Origin: Hyposmocoma kahamanoa
Taxonomy: Eukaryota; Arthropoda; Insecta; Lepidoptera; Cosmopterigidae
Direction of reading: 5' to 3'
Length of the DNA stretch: 64,000 nucleotides
Assembly (NCBI RefSeq): GCF_003589595.1
Contig: NW_020653713.1
Span: 2,117,551-2,181,550, forward strand
The first letter of the stretch is position 1. Every line of letters starts with the position of its first letter. Both the position numbers and the translations under genes were made by a program. The notes under the pieces were generated by a model. That model did no database searches. It worked only from the letters and a program-made list of their open reading frames with translations, and had not been told where the DNA came from. Of this stretch, positions 23,655 to 34,365 are shown one piece after another.

Positions 23655-23820
23655 TATAGTAATTGTTAATACAAAGATCGAACACTGAGATAAATTCCTT
23701 CTATCCAGCTGGTTTCGATCAGCGCCTCTAGCATATCGCGCCTGACAATCTCCCAACGGAACAAACAAGCAGAAGTTATAAATTTTTCTACGTGCTTGTT
23801 GCAGATCTTTGATTTTGTTT
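23655..23820 (-). repeat. tRNA-like SINE, family C, diverged
   Basis: Reverse tRNA-like head (gctggtttcgatcagcgcctc, then ctgacaatctcccaac) with the family's conserved tail (taatacaaagatcgaacact). It faces an opposite copy at 23862. Confidence 0.65.
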
Positions 23821-23861
23821 TTTTAACAACTTTTTGCCGTAGCGCCATCTATGAGAAATCT

Positions 23862-23995
23862 ACGAGTCTAGTCTAGTAGCTCAGTTGGGATAACGTCAGG
23901 CAAGGTATGAGCCGGTTCGAATCCAGAAGGATCGAAGAAATTTTTCTTAGTATTTGATTTTTGTATTCATAATTATAACAGACTTAGTATTATTG
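23862..23995 (+). repeat. tRNA-like SINE, family C
   Basis: Head tagtagctcagttgggataacg and B-box-like ccggttcgaatccag, then ggatcgaagaaatttttctt. The body is like other C copies. It forms an inverted pair with 23655-23820. Confidence 0.65.
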
Positions 23996-24205
23996 AATTG
24001 AAGCATCAATATACGTGATATCAGTTTAAGAAACGAGGTCTATTACATTCAGCAAAATGGCGGCCGAAACCTGAGTTTGCCAGCTTTAACATTCCCATTC
24101 TACCACACATAATGGTAAATCATATCCTACTGTTGAAGCAAATTACGTGGCCTTAATTTAAATTCAAACTGAGCTTTTCAAGTCTACTGCAAGCTGTCTA
24201 CTCAC

Positions 24206-24353
24206 ATGCGAGGCATGAGTGGGGCTGCCACTAACCGACTTGATGAGTTCGTCCTGCAGCGAGGATCTCGACCACGACAGCTCGCCGAGCTGTGCGTCAG
24301 CGTCGCTGCTAGCGAGGGATGCTGCGCCTGCACACGACGCTCGCGACCCTGGC
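24206..24353 (-). CDS. spir: Protein spire, exon upstream of the Spir box
   Basis: The acceptor is TTTCTTTCAG (24354-24363) and the donor is GTGAGT (24200-24205). It enters in phase 2 and ends in phase 0. It encodes a Ala/Ser-rich segment (SRASCAGAASLASSDAD) followed by a well-formed stretch LGELSWSRSSLQDELIKS and SGSPTHASH. The frame is fixed because only this one avoids a stop and connects in phase with both neighbours. No domain is recognised beyond its place between the conserved DEYHQFCDEAL segment and the Spir box. Confidence 0.92.
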
Positions 24354-24451
24354 CTGAAAGAAACACGGTTAGGTTAGGATTGGACTTACTTATTTAGTTG
24401 AACAATATAGACATAACTTTTTGATTAAACAAAAAATCGAAACATCTAAAT

Positions 24452-24700
24452 TTTTACCAAGTTTTATTGAAATCGGTTACCGGAAAGTGCGCGAAACAGG
24501 ATTCATCCCCTAGTTTGCCACCCTTAGAAGTAGAATATTTTTTTCAAATTTAGGTGGGACCAATACTGAGGTACCCTCTTTCCAACAAAAAAGAATCATC
24601 AAAGTCGGTTCACAAAAATCGGTTATCGCGTAACCTAACATACAAAAAAAATACAGTCGTATTGAAAGCCTCCTCCGTTTTTTAAGTCGGCTAAAAATGA
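24452..24700 (-). repeat. Family D repeat
   Basis: Reverse partial copy: tttattgaaatcggttacc, ggattcatcccctagtttgc, cctccgttttttaagtcggc. It lies next to the spire exon at 24206-24353. Confidence 0.78.
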
Positions 24701-24955
24701 TTAAGTCATTTTGAGGCCTGATTGTATTTGGATATAGGCTTTATAGCTTAACGGACATGATTGATATTGGGATATTGATGCCATCTACTATATTCTTAGG
24801 GCACTGAGAAATAATTACAATGTCCTGTGAAGTAGAGAAGCAAGTGCCTCACGCACGTGCCGTCGGAAAAACAAGAGAAAATCACATTTGGTCAGTACAA
24901 GCTGCAGAAGCATCTATAATGTAATTAATACTGTTATCAACAGCGGCGAAAGTAT

Positions 24956-25493
24956 AGGGTGCGCAGCGGGAACTTCCTTTTTTGAAACGCGGTGCACACA
25001 GCGGCCGTTTATCATTGAGGTGTGGGTTTGTGCGCATTCGAAAGGGCGCAGTGTAAGGTTTTGTTTCACGGTTGGTTAGGAACGACCATGCAATAGACGA
25101 GAAAGGAGCTCGCATTCACCGTGCAACGGCCGTTGGATCATTGCAACCCAGCGTGCATTCAGGAGACAATTTAATATTGCGCCTGCAGGTCGTGTTACTG
25201 ATCGAAGATCGATTGATCAGTGGGTGGCCACGTTTATGAAGACCGGTAGTGTGTGGAAAAAGAAACCGGGACCTGCTATTGCCAACATAGACACAGACAT
25301 GCTGGACAAAGTGGTCAGAAACTACCGATTTTGATTCTCCCATTGTATTGACCAGAATGGAGGCCACCTTCAAGAAGTAATTAACCAAAACTTTAAATGT
25401 ACCTCTCTGTAAAGAAAATAGAATAAAAACGATATCTCCAATACCTTACGTTTTATGATTTTTTAAAATAAAGAAGTTCCCGCGTCGCACCCT
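24956..25493 (+). mobile_element. 538-bp TIR element with degenerate helix-turn-helix ORF
   Basis: The ends are inverted: AGGGTGCGCAGCGGGAACTTC at left and, reversed, AGGGTGCGACGCGGGAACTTC at right. GTAT flanks both sides (24952-24955 and 25494-25497), a probable 4-bp TSD. The interior (about 25110-25335, + strand) reads IATQRAFRRQFNIAPAG, then RRSIDQWVATFMKTGSV, then KKPGPAIANI. This matches the N-terminal helix-turn-helix seen in some insect transposon-like proteins (DUF4817-like, by memory). The frame opens just after a stop and closes after VVRNYRF, so no transposase catalytic part remains. It lies in the spire intron between the exons at 24353 and 25578. Confidence 0.75.
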
Positions 25494-25577
25494 GTATAAG
25501 TATGATGACGCCGTAAGACTGCACTGCAAATACGCTTGAAAGGCTGGCTTATCACGTTCGTTGTGCTGTCAGTATAC

Positions 25578-25689
25578 CTTGAATGTGGCAACGAGTGAAC
25601 GCCGTCGGTGGGTGCACAGGTGGGGTGAGTAGCCGTGTGCCGGCGCATCGACGCTCGCCGCGACGGACACTGCGTCGCCAGGTCATATG
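25578..25689 (-). CDS. spir: Protein spire, conserved YDLATQCPSRRASMRR exon
   Basis: The acceptor is TATTGACAG (25690-25698) and the donor is GTATAC (25572-25577). It enters in phase 1 and leaves in phase 2. Joined to the preceding exon it reads CDEALE then SYDLATQCPSRRASMRRHT, a block shared by Spire proteins. A second AG inside the exon (at about 25670) would open a different frame. The frame chosen keeps phase with both neighbours and matches the family. Confidence 0.92.
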
Positions 25690-25913
25690 CTGTCAATATA
25701 AAATTTTATTTAGCATTCTTAAACGTGGAACAAACATTAACAGAATAGGGATAATAAAACCAAACCAGGTATGGGAAACCTTAGGACCTATATGAGGCCC
25801 ATCATCAAATTATTTCCTTGGTATTATAAAGATCTCGGTACAAGCAGCCGCAGCAACTTGTTGTTTATAAACAAGTTTTTAAGAAATATGTAAACTTAGG
25901 TTAGAAAAAATGT

Positions 25914-26031
25914 CAGGCCAAACGTGAAAAGGATATTAGACCAAACGTGAAAAAAAATTTTTTAGGCCTATCGTGAAAAAAACGTTACGACCAAACGTGA
26001 ATAAATGTTGGCCAAATGTGAAAAAAAAATG
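25914..26031 (+). repeat. Irregular tandem array of a ccaaacgtgaaaa motif
   Basis: Five units spaced about 21-28 bp: ggccaaacgtgaaaa, gaccaaacgtgaaaa, ggcctatcgtgaaaa, gaccaaacgtgaataa, ggccaaatgtgaaaa. They lie in the 542-bp spire intron between exons 25578-25689 and 26232-26312. Function unknown. Confidence 0.7.
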
Positions 26032-26231
26032 CATAAATCACACGAAATTGTAAGCCAGTAATGATTGGAAGCTGAAATTAGTAACTAACAAAAATAACAC
26101 TTATTCACTATAAGCAAACGTTAAAAAAATACCAAAATGAACCTAACCAAAACATTTGAACTTGAAAAGTTGAGGGTTAATAAAGAAAATATACAACAAC
26201 AATCGAAAACTAGGCATGCGCATGCGATTAC

Positions 26232-26312
26232 ATTCAAGGGCTTCGTCGCAGAACTGATGGTACTCGTCGTGCGAGATGTGCGTGCGGGGCGGCGCGCGCG
26301 GCGGAGTCACTT
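26232..26312 (-). CDS. spir: Protein spire, DEYHQFCDEAL exon
   Basis: The acceptor is CTCGGACAG (26313-26321) and the donor is GTAATC (26226-26231), a weaker but acceptable site. Phase 1 at both ends, 81 bp. It encodes VTPPRAPPRTHISHDEYHQ and FCDEALE, the start of the conserved central block of Spire. The weak donor could allow some intron retention, in which case the frame stays open for roughly 30 more codons into the intron. Confidence 0.9.
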
Positions 26313-26566
26313 CTGTCCGAGTGCATGGAGAGGAAACAGTGCTTAGTATCTAGAAGTTTCTATAGCTTCTGGAGAAAGTTCTCTAGATCACAATAGAACA
26401 TTCTCAGAAATCCCATATCAAAAATATCTACGGTACTAGCATACTTTGGTTGTTCATAATTGTTTATACGAATTTCCTATGTTTTCTCCTTCTGTTTAAT
26501 CACCGATGCAAAAAGAGTGCTGTTAAAAGTTCGAAGCCTGTGTTTGTGTATCTATGTGTCTGTCTG

Positions 26567-26818
26567 TGACGGGACGAACAAGTCGTGCGCCTGGTGATAA
26601 GCGACACGCCTACCCATAACAGTTGTAGTGTCAATTAAGAGCTTTAAATCACAAAGATCTTAGGGGCACTGCCACTGCGCCCGTCACACTGAGACATAAG
26701 TTGACAAGTCCCATGTGCCTGTAATGTCACCCGTACTCTTCAAAACCGGCACGCTTTAATGTTTGCGTTACTGGCAGTACTTCCCTGGACGAAATCTTTC
26801 TTAAGGAGCTCTACTAGT
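26567..26818 (-). repeat. Family A repeat abutting a spire splice donor
   Basis: Near full length in reverse, from gacgggacgaacaagtcgtg to aaggagctctactagt. It ends about 10 bp from the exon edge at 26829. Confidence 0.85.
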
Positions 26819-26828
26819 ATATGCTTAC

Positions 26829-26949
26829 CTGTTCTTTTCCACGGTTTGGGAGCAGCTTGTTGTACGGGCGCCGTGTGCCGCGGGAACGGCTGCGGCGCGC
26901 ATGCTTCAGGACTTGCGCATGTCTCTGTATCGTCTTCATCTTCATCATC
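26829..26949 (-). CDS. spir: Protein spire, acidic linker exon
   Basis: The donor GTAAGC is at 26823-26828 and the acceptor TTCGAAG precedes 26949. It enters in phase 0 and ends in phase 1, 121 bp. It encodes an acidic run (DDEDEDDTETCASPEACAP) and a Pro-rich tail ending in PKPWKRT. It joins in phase to DFDNLE upstream and to the EVTPPRAPP segment downstream. The acceptor has a poor pyrimidine tract. A family A repeat begins about 10 bp past the donor. The function of this segment is not recognised; it lies between the WH2 region and the conserved central block in family order. Confidence 0.85.
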
Positions 26950-27404
26950 CTTCGAACAAAATTTATTGAAACATTATATAAAGAAGAACACGATATTCTA
27001 CACAAAGAAATATATAAGATAGCGAACACCTTCACTAAAAACATAAACAAAAAAATTTCAAAGGCGTTACGAAGCAAACCGACGTTATGCAAATCTGAAG
27101 AAATAATTGACTTCATTATCGAAAGAAATTTTAACAAACTCGTCTTTTATTTACAGGAAGACATGTTAGGGTTAGATTTTAGCAAGCTGTAGAATTAATT
27201 ATTACGAAGTGTTTTCTCCTGCTGCTATAAACATCTACAATCTACACTATTACCATCATTTTTAGGTTTAGAATAATTTGCCAATTTTCACTTGAGAACA
27301 GAAAGAGAGAACATATTTTTCACGATAGATTATTTTATTGCAGTACTACATTTAAGAAAACGTAACTTATGTAATTTTTAAGTTTACTGAATGTCGCAAT
27401 CATC

Positions 27405-27690
27405 GAGTATATAACCAGAAATAGAGACGCAATATGGGCTATATATTCCTGGTAACACATTAGTGATACAGCTCTTATAAATATCAACTCTCGTTTGCAC
27501 TGAAATATAGACAGGCCAACTACTGACCCGTGTGGTACGTCTCCGTATATTCCAAAAATATTCTGTATTGTAATAAAGATAATATCACTGACGATGGCGT
27601 GCTGTTTCTTTCGGTGGTGTGGAGAAAAACAGCAAAACACCTAATTAGAAAACAAACGGAATCAAATTTCATCGGTAATTAAGTATTAAA
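27405..27690 (+). mobile_element. Element G, copy 3, truncated
   Basis: The left TIR and about 280 bp match 11334-11640 (including ccaaaaatattctgtatt and ggagaaaaacagcaaaac). The right half is missing and the sequence runs straight into a family E MITE at 27693. Confidence 0.75.
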
Positions 27691-27692
27691 TC

Positions 27693-27985
27693 CATTTGAC
27701 TTACAATTATATGGACGTCGGGTCCGCGCTAAAAAGTGTCCGAACTTATAGGGCGTTAAAATCGTATACAGAGCGTCATTCACGCTTTAGTCTTCGTTTG
27801 TTCGACTGACAGCGAAGCAAGCAAAATTAGACAGTGCTGCGATGACATTACAATTTAAATTCAACGTTTTAGCTTTTTCATATTCCTCTACATGTCATTA
27901 CGTTTAAAAAAAAAAAGGTTGACTTGGGGCATTTTTTTCGTGGTTTTTGTATTAGACCCGTCAACCATTTATTTGTAAGTCAATG
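27693..27985 (+). mobile_element. hAT-type MITE, family E, copy 3
   Basis: About 293 bp, nearly identical inside to the copies at 19743 and 53752. The left end has an extra T (catttgactt) and no TSD is visible. It directly abuts the broken end of an element G copy, suggesting a deletion between the two. Confidence 0.82.
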
Positions 27986-28240
27986 TTCACGAGGCTTAAT
28001 TATCGCGAAATATAAACCACAGGTACAGCAACTCGACTAATTTTTTAATGCTTGTACAGTCAAGAGCACGTCATGTTTGATACTTTGCACTTTGGACCGT
28101 TCTTATCGTAAGCGGTATAGAGTTGGATTTTAAGAGTGAAGCCTGACGTGCTTTGGACCCTGTACATGTGATATTTTAAATTATAAATGTATACAATTAT
28201 GACTATTTTATAAAAAAAAACCGTTCTCTAAAGAGCGTGG

Positions 28241-28467
28241 AATTAAATCTATTTGCCAAGTTTTATTGAAATTGAATTCCGAAAAGTGCGCGAAATCGGA
28301 TTCATCCCCTAGTTTGCCACCCTTAGAGGTGGAATATTTTCTTTAAATTTAAATGGGAGTAACACTGAGGTACCCTCTTTCCAATAAAAAAAGAATCACC
28401 AAAATCGGTTCACAAATACCGGAGTCAAATTAAGAACCTCCTCCTTTTTTAAAGTCGATTAAAAAAT
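28241..28467 (-). repeat. Family D repeat
   Basis: Reverse partial copy: tttgccaagttttattgaa, cgaaatcggattcatcccct, ctccttttttaaagtcgatt. Confidence 0.78.
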
Positions 28468-28904
28468 ATAATATTTACAAGGAGCAACCCTGTAAATTTC
28501 TCGCTAATGCTTCTCAGGGAAATGAATGTGCATTACGAATCAGTAGAAGTGTTTAAAATGTTGATGGTTTCAATTGAAATTTGCTAACATGTGAAGTACC
28601 TAAAGATGTTTCCATTAGAATTTATTACGAAACCTACAAAATATGCTACAGCGTTTACCTTCATCAAATATCGTTGTTATTTTGATCCGTTTAGTGAAAC
28701 TTTCAAATCTTGACAATCGTGACTAATTACCATCGGCCTACAAATTTAACTAAAACCGTTGCTCTAAACCGGGGCACGAAACTAAAGTTGACGCAGACCT
28801 AAAAAGATTTTCTTCGGTATTCTTTCAATTAGACAAAGTGCGGTCTATTTTTTGTCTGCAGAGTTTAGAATACAAATTTTAAATATATAATTGTAACGTT
28901 TAAA

Positions 28905-29336
28905 ACAACCGACCTCAAAAATTTGTAGAATCACATTAATTTGCCAAATAAGTGCGCGAAATCAGATTCATCCCCTGGTTTACCACCCTTATGTTCGTAT
29001 TCCAGAACTCTACTCAATGCTCAAGTCAGGATTTGAGCAGACTTGAGTATGATTTCAAGCACTGGAAATACGACCCTAATGGCAAGGACTCGAGTATGAT
29101 TTTCAGTGCTCACTGCAATACTCAAGTCCTGACTTGAGCATTGAGTAGAGTTCTGGAATACGACCCTTAGAGGTGGAATATTTCCTTCAAACGTAAATGG
29201 GACTAATACTGAGGTATATTCCAACAAAAAAAGAATCATCAAAATCGGTTCACAAACACGATAAGCGTAACATACATAGAAAAAAAAGAAAAAACACTCA
29301 AATGAGAACCTCCTCTTTTTTTTAAATCGGTCAAAA
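28905..29336 (-). repeat. Family D repeat, split by MITE I
   Basis: Reverse copy: accgacctcaaaaatttgta, gattcatcccctggtttacc, then MITE 28992-29166, then ttagaggtggaatatttcct and ctcctcttttttttaaatcg. Confidence 0.8.
28992..29166. mobile_element. Fold-back MITE, family I, copy 2
   Basis: 175 bp, collinear with 9454-9618 (cgtattccagaactctactc at both ends, inverted). It is flanked by TTA on both sides (28989-28991 and 29167-29169) and inserted in a family D repeat, whose uninterrupted form reads ccacccttagaggtgg. The first two end bases have mutated. Confidence 0.87.
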
Positions 29337-29537
29337 AGAGTAATTAACGTGTCGTATCGGGAAAACAAAGTAAGGGCGCTGAACAGAGATGACTCGCGAT
29401 CACCGCAGACAAAATAAAGCAACCGAGTTGCTTTATTAGTGTTGCATTACTTTCATCTTGCGTAATGGACGAATCAACGTTGTTTGGCTCTCTTACGCCA
29501 TTTCCCTACCGTTAATATTTAGCAGCTCCTTGTAAAA

Positions 29538-29755
29538 TAGTTTGTCCAGGGAAGTACTGTTTTAAAGGGTTAAAGAAGCTGGTGAAGTTACAGGCACATG
29601 GGACTTGACAACTTATGTCTCAGGGTGACAGGCGCAGTGGCAATGCACCTCAGATCTTTGCGATTTAAAAAGCTGAGTTGCACTAGCAACTGTTATGGAC
29701 AGCTTACCATCAGGCGCACGACTTGTTCGTCCCGTCACTTGATATTACATAAAAA
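29538..29755 (+). repeat. Family A repeat
   Basis: Forward copy in the 13.7-kb spire intron: gtttgtccagggaagtactg, ggcacatgggacttgacaac, ggcgcacgacttgttcgtcc. Confidence 0.82.
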
Positions 29756-30639
29756 TAAAGTAATACTGACATCGGTTGCCATTTCGATGAGTTACTTCTT
29801 GTTTTTCACGTTTGCTCGTTCTGATACTCGTTCGATTGTGTTGTCATTCACGAGATGGCTTTCTTTTCTTTACCAAAGTATCGAGTCCGATCACTTTGTG
29901 ACAAAGAAAACTGAGCTAATGGAAGAGTTGTCACGTTGACTGCGTTATTCATGGCGGCGTAAAGCTCTTCCCTCATCCGGGTATTAGGGCACAAAGACAC
30001 CATAACATTCAAAGTCAATACAGTTCTAAAATAAAAGAAGTGGAAGTGGTCGATATACATCTATGTATTAAATCGATGTTTTTGTAACGATATATCGAAC
30101 AAACCGAAGTATTGTATGATTTTGAGACCTTTAATTGATTCTATGCATCGATGTTTTAGACTTGATACATCGAAAAAGCGTTAATACTCAATGAAAAAAT
30201 GCAGTTACCGTGAATCGGAATGTTTTAAATTATTGAATTAAATAAATAAATGCTAATTGTGTAGTAACAATTTTTTTTTGTGCGTGTTACAAACGTAGCA
30301 TTGTTTTCGATGCATAGAAGACTTGATCATATCAATTCACTGTATATTTAAAAATGAAACAATGTACGGAAAATATCGATGTTTTTTTTCAAATGTGCAT
30401 CCCTAAGTGGAAGTATCGACACGATAAGAAAAAGAATGGAAGAGTTGACCCTAAACAAGCGTAATTACTATAAGGACACTGAAAAGGTATAACGTCTAAC
30501 GTGCATTTGGAAAATATTTACAGGAGAGCGATTTAAAGTACTTTTTTAAGAAAAAAAATCATAACTCCAATTTTATTCGCTAGATAACAAGTTTCAGCTT
30601 ATCCATATACAACATATATGTTATTAATATCAACCGTCT

Positions 30640-30865
30640 CTCTGCCGAGCATGGATTGCCACATTTTCCAAGTGTCGTGTACCATCTCGGACAAGCAGGA
30701 TCCATCACGAAGTTTTTTCTTTAACATTAGCAGGAGATGTTGCTACTAAATACTAACAAATATACATAACTTCGAAATTAAAGTCATAGGTTAGGTGCTG
30801 CCCAGGGATTCGAACCATCGACTTGGGAAGCAATCGGTCTCCCACCGGATTGCTACCGCTCTAAT
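30640..30865 (-). repeat. tRNA-like repeat, family M
   Basis: Shares actaaatactaacaaata, cgaaattaaagtcataggt and gggattcgaacc with 44740-45009 and 54190-54360. A reversed B box suggests a tRNA-derived SINE. Confidence 0.65.
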
Positions 30866-31172
30866 AAGCATATAAATTTCAACGAAATATAAAGTGAAAA
30901 GCTACAATTATTATAATTGTGGGCTACAAGATATTTCTCATATAAATAATCCATTCTAACAAGGAACGTGTCTTTTTCTCACCTTAAAAGCTTATACGAT
31001 CCAATTACAACGAAAAAAAAGCAAAGAAGTGCGTAAAATAAGAAAACCTTCGTAAAAAGAGTCGCGTTAATCGTTTTCATTGCCCATTTACCTGATTAAT
31101 GTGACACGTTTTGGTTTCCCCATTATTTTTTTAGGTTAACACGTATAATTATAATTTTTTAAATAATACCAA

Positions 31173-31235
31173 ATGACGGGATGAACAAGACGTACGCCTG
31201 GTGGTAAGCGACACGCCTATCTTTCTCTGCCTGTT
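31173..31235 (-). repeat. Family A fragment
   Basis: Only the distal end (gacgggatgaacaagacgta, cctggtggtaagcgacacgc) is present. Confidence 0.65.
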
Positions 31236-31619
31236 ATTCCACCAAGTCTCACTTTGAGTTAAGTAGATCTTTTGATTGTTTCTTACAATATTCTAATTAC
31301 GGTGTATGGACTTTTAGAGACTCAAATTGTACATTGAATAATGGTAAAATCTTGAATTTCACATATTTTTAGTTACAACGCTATTGTAATAGCAGTGCGA
31401 TATATGGAAGCACTGGTGCGTGTTGATGGAGCGAAAGACGTGTGTCAGGACCGTTGGGAAAAGAGCGTGAAGTATTAACTACGTATTTCCAATGTTTAGC
31501 AATCGTGAAGGCCCAAGAACTCGATGAACAAAAGCACTATGAAGAAAGTTGATTACCATACAATACAACGGTCAATAAGCGTGTGTTGTAAATAGAGGTA
31601 ATAGGAAAAAACAAAATCA

Positions 31620-32450
31620 TCTGGCCTATTGATTTTACACAGACACTCTCGCGCGTGAAATGACGTTAGAAGGAAAAGGGAATGAGCGCGCGTTTGCGGT
31701 CATCAGCGCGCTCTCCAACGCGCGCCAGTTTCACGCGATCTATCAACTCTATTAGCCTTTTCACGGACGCTCTTTCCGTTGTAACAAAAACGAACAGCCC
31801 CATATCTTTCTACATTAGTTTTGATTACAGTGACCCTCCCTACCGACCCTTAGGGTCCATCTAAGTCAGGTTCTAACCCCGGATCAGCAAGTTTGAACGG
31901 ACTTCATCCGGTTCATTGCAAGGCTAGTGCCTTAAGGGAGCCGCTCCGGGCGCACGTACAGCACCTCCCTATTTTCCAGATAGGTACTCACTCACTTCCC
32001 GACGCCGAATGAACGGCATCTCTCCAGTTCCCAAATTCCAACGCAGCCGGAAGGATCGGAAGATGTCTAGCTCATCCTCTACTAACTCTCCGGGCTAGTG
32101 CCGGAGATGCCATGTAGCAGTGTCCTGCGACAATGTCCGGACATAGCTACCGACTTAAAGTGCAACTCAAGTGTCTCTTCGCCTCAGACCGTCAACTAGA
32201 CCACTACTAAGACGTGTTAGATGCGCGCGAGGCGAACGCCCCGGCCACATACTACCGGGGCAGATGAACGTATCCGTCCCTACAGCTAATCGCAAAACAA
32301 AAACGAACACGAGGAATCGCGTGCGAAAGAACGTTAGTTAAAATTTCTAACAGATAACCGCCACGATTGCGCGTGCAGGCTTTCCCGGGCCCAATCCTGT
32401 ACGCTCCTGGTCATGCGCGGTAGAGTGAATGTGTGTAAAGGGGGTTAATT
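31620..32450. other. GC-rich island in the spire intron, unclassified
   Basis: About 830 bp clearly richer in G+C than its surroundings, with CpG-rich parts (gcgcgcgtttgcggtc; gatgcgcgcgaggcgaacgc; cccggccacatactaccggg). All frames have stops and no splice-bounded exon was found. Its composition resembles an old fragment of a GC-rich retroelement, but no motif is recognised. Confidence 0.45.
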
Positions 32451-33902
32451 TATTTAAGTTTCAAAGGCGATATGAATGTAACACTAAGAAAGGAGAATTC
32501 GTAGTGTTTTCACAGCAAGGCGCTCAGTTATAGATATTTAGGTCTTGCGCATCGGTTACACCAACTTTCAAAGCATGAATCAGAATAATAAAAGTTTAAA
32601 CACTCATAAATGTGGATTTATATGCGTTTGTAATACCGAAGACACTTTACGCTTAAAAATCTACCTAACAACATATTATCTGCTGCTTTGAAATTGTTGT
32701 TTCCATCAATTGTATAGACGGTAGTCAGTATATTTTTTAATTATTATGGATTGGCTAAAGAGGTAGAGCGATTGTTGCCACTAGCTAACTTTAAACAAAA
32801 AGCTTTTTTCGTTTATAATGGTACTATTATCTATGGTCATTTGAAAAATATTATTTTAGAGCGCATTTGAAAAATAGGCAGGAAAGTTTTAAGTTTATAT
32901 TCCATGAAAAACGCGCAGAACTGGTGAATTATAAAGGTGTCGTATTTCATCGTGATATTGCCAAACCACATAAATATATATTCTGTAGAAACCCGTCAAA
33001 TACTATTGCAGTAAATTGCAGTACCTTCGGGTACTTAATTTAAGAATTTAAGAAGATGGCGAAAGATCAACATGGCCATGTTTTTTCAATGTTTTTCATT
33101 TTGGCCAACCAAATATAAAAATAACATTAAAAAAAAATCGCTTGTCTATTTAAAGCAATTTCAGTTTCAATCAAGAAAGTTTTTCAGTTTAACTTATTGT
33201 ATTCTACAGAAAAAGTACCAGGCTAACAAAGAAACAAGGAGCTTGAGACAACAAAAACCCGTCGAAAGTGAGGCTACGTAGAGCAGGTAACTGCAATGCC
33301 GTTACGCAACGCTGCAGTGCATTTCGCTCTTTGACATTTGGAACCAGCGTTCATGCTTTCACCCCGTACTCGTCGATATGGGGTTTGAGAGGCCTTTCTG
33401 CATTAGAGCTCGTGCTTTGAGAGATGATTTTCAATGTATACGTAGGGCTATAGTATCAGTCAATACGCAAAGGAAGTAAAAACAGCTTGGGGATTATCGC
33501 ATGCCATTTTTGTTTTTACTGTTTTATGTTATTTTGACAACCGGATACAGTCAACCGTGATCACGAGCTGTAAAGAACCCGAAATGTTGGTTTGTTTGAA
33601 AAGATTTTATCCGAAGTATGTAATTAGTTTTATTTCCACTAGAACAGTACGGGATTCCGACTACCCCGTATCTCGCGTATCTATAATTAGTTTATTATAA
33701 TGACTGCTGCAAACACGCGGATATTTCCATTGACTCAATGTGTTGATGTTTTAAAAAAATGGCATATACCTAACATTGTTTATCATTTAGAATTTGAATC
33801 GCGTTGTGTTCTATTCTTCCGTTGTATTTATTGTCGTAACATTGTTTTCGTTATTTATTTTTTTAATTACTGTTTAGATAGGTACGTAATTAGACGAAAT
33901 TT

Positions 33903-33952
33903 TTAACCGACTTCAAAAAAAGGAGGAGGTTCTTAATTCGACTGTATTTTTT
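33903..33952 (+). repeat. Family D fragment
   Basis: Only the start is present: aaccgacttcaaaaaaagga, ggaggttcttaattcgactg. A family A scrap (agtgaagtactgccacc) follows. Confidence 0.7.
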
Positions 33953-34129
33953 AGTGAAGTACTGCCACCATATTTATTTCTTCCGCCAAGAAAATTTACT
34001 GTAATGAAAAGTCAGTTATCTACTGCATTTTTTACGTGGCACAACTAGAATTACTTTAAAATCCAACTTTGCTTTCCTAGCTAGGTGGTTAGAGAAATCC
34101 GGAATTCGAAAAATGTAATGAATTAAAAT

Positions 34130-34365
34130 TTGGTGAATTAAATTTTTTTTGAATTGATATTCAATTATTTTTTGTGAAATTACTCCACTAGTTTGTTATA
34201 ATTATTAATACAAAGATCGAACACTCAGAAAAAATTCCTTCGATCCGGTCGGATTCGCACCGACGTCTTCTTACATACCGTGCCAGACGCTATACCAACT
34301 AAGCCACGGAACGAACCAACGGACCTCACGAATTTTTCTATGTGCTTGCGTCGTGTCTTTTACTT
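34130..34365 (-). repeat. tRNA-like SINE, family C
   Basis: Reverse copy with tail attgatattcaattatttt and tgtgaaattactccactagt, then the head (gtcggattcgcaccgacg, accaactaagccacgga). Confidence 0.78.

Noticed and set aside
25578..25670. Alternative acceptor and GC3-rich alternative frame of the spire exon
   Set aside because: It gives LSVAASVDAP, which leads into a frame with a stop in the next exon. The upstream acceptor gives the family-like YDLATQC frame and correct phases.
31390..31475. Short frame VRVDGAKDVCQDRW resembling LINE text
   Set aside because: Too short and isolated to assign to a LINE, and the frame closes after SVKY.
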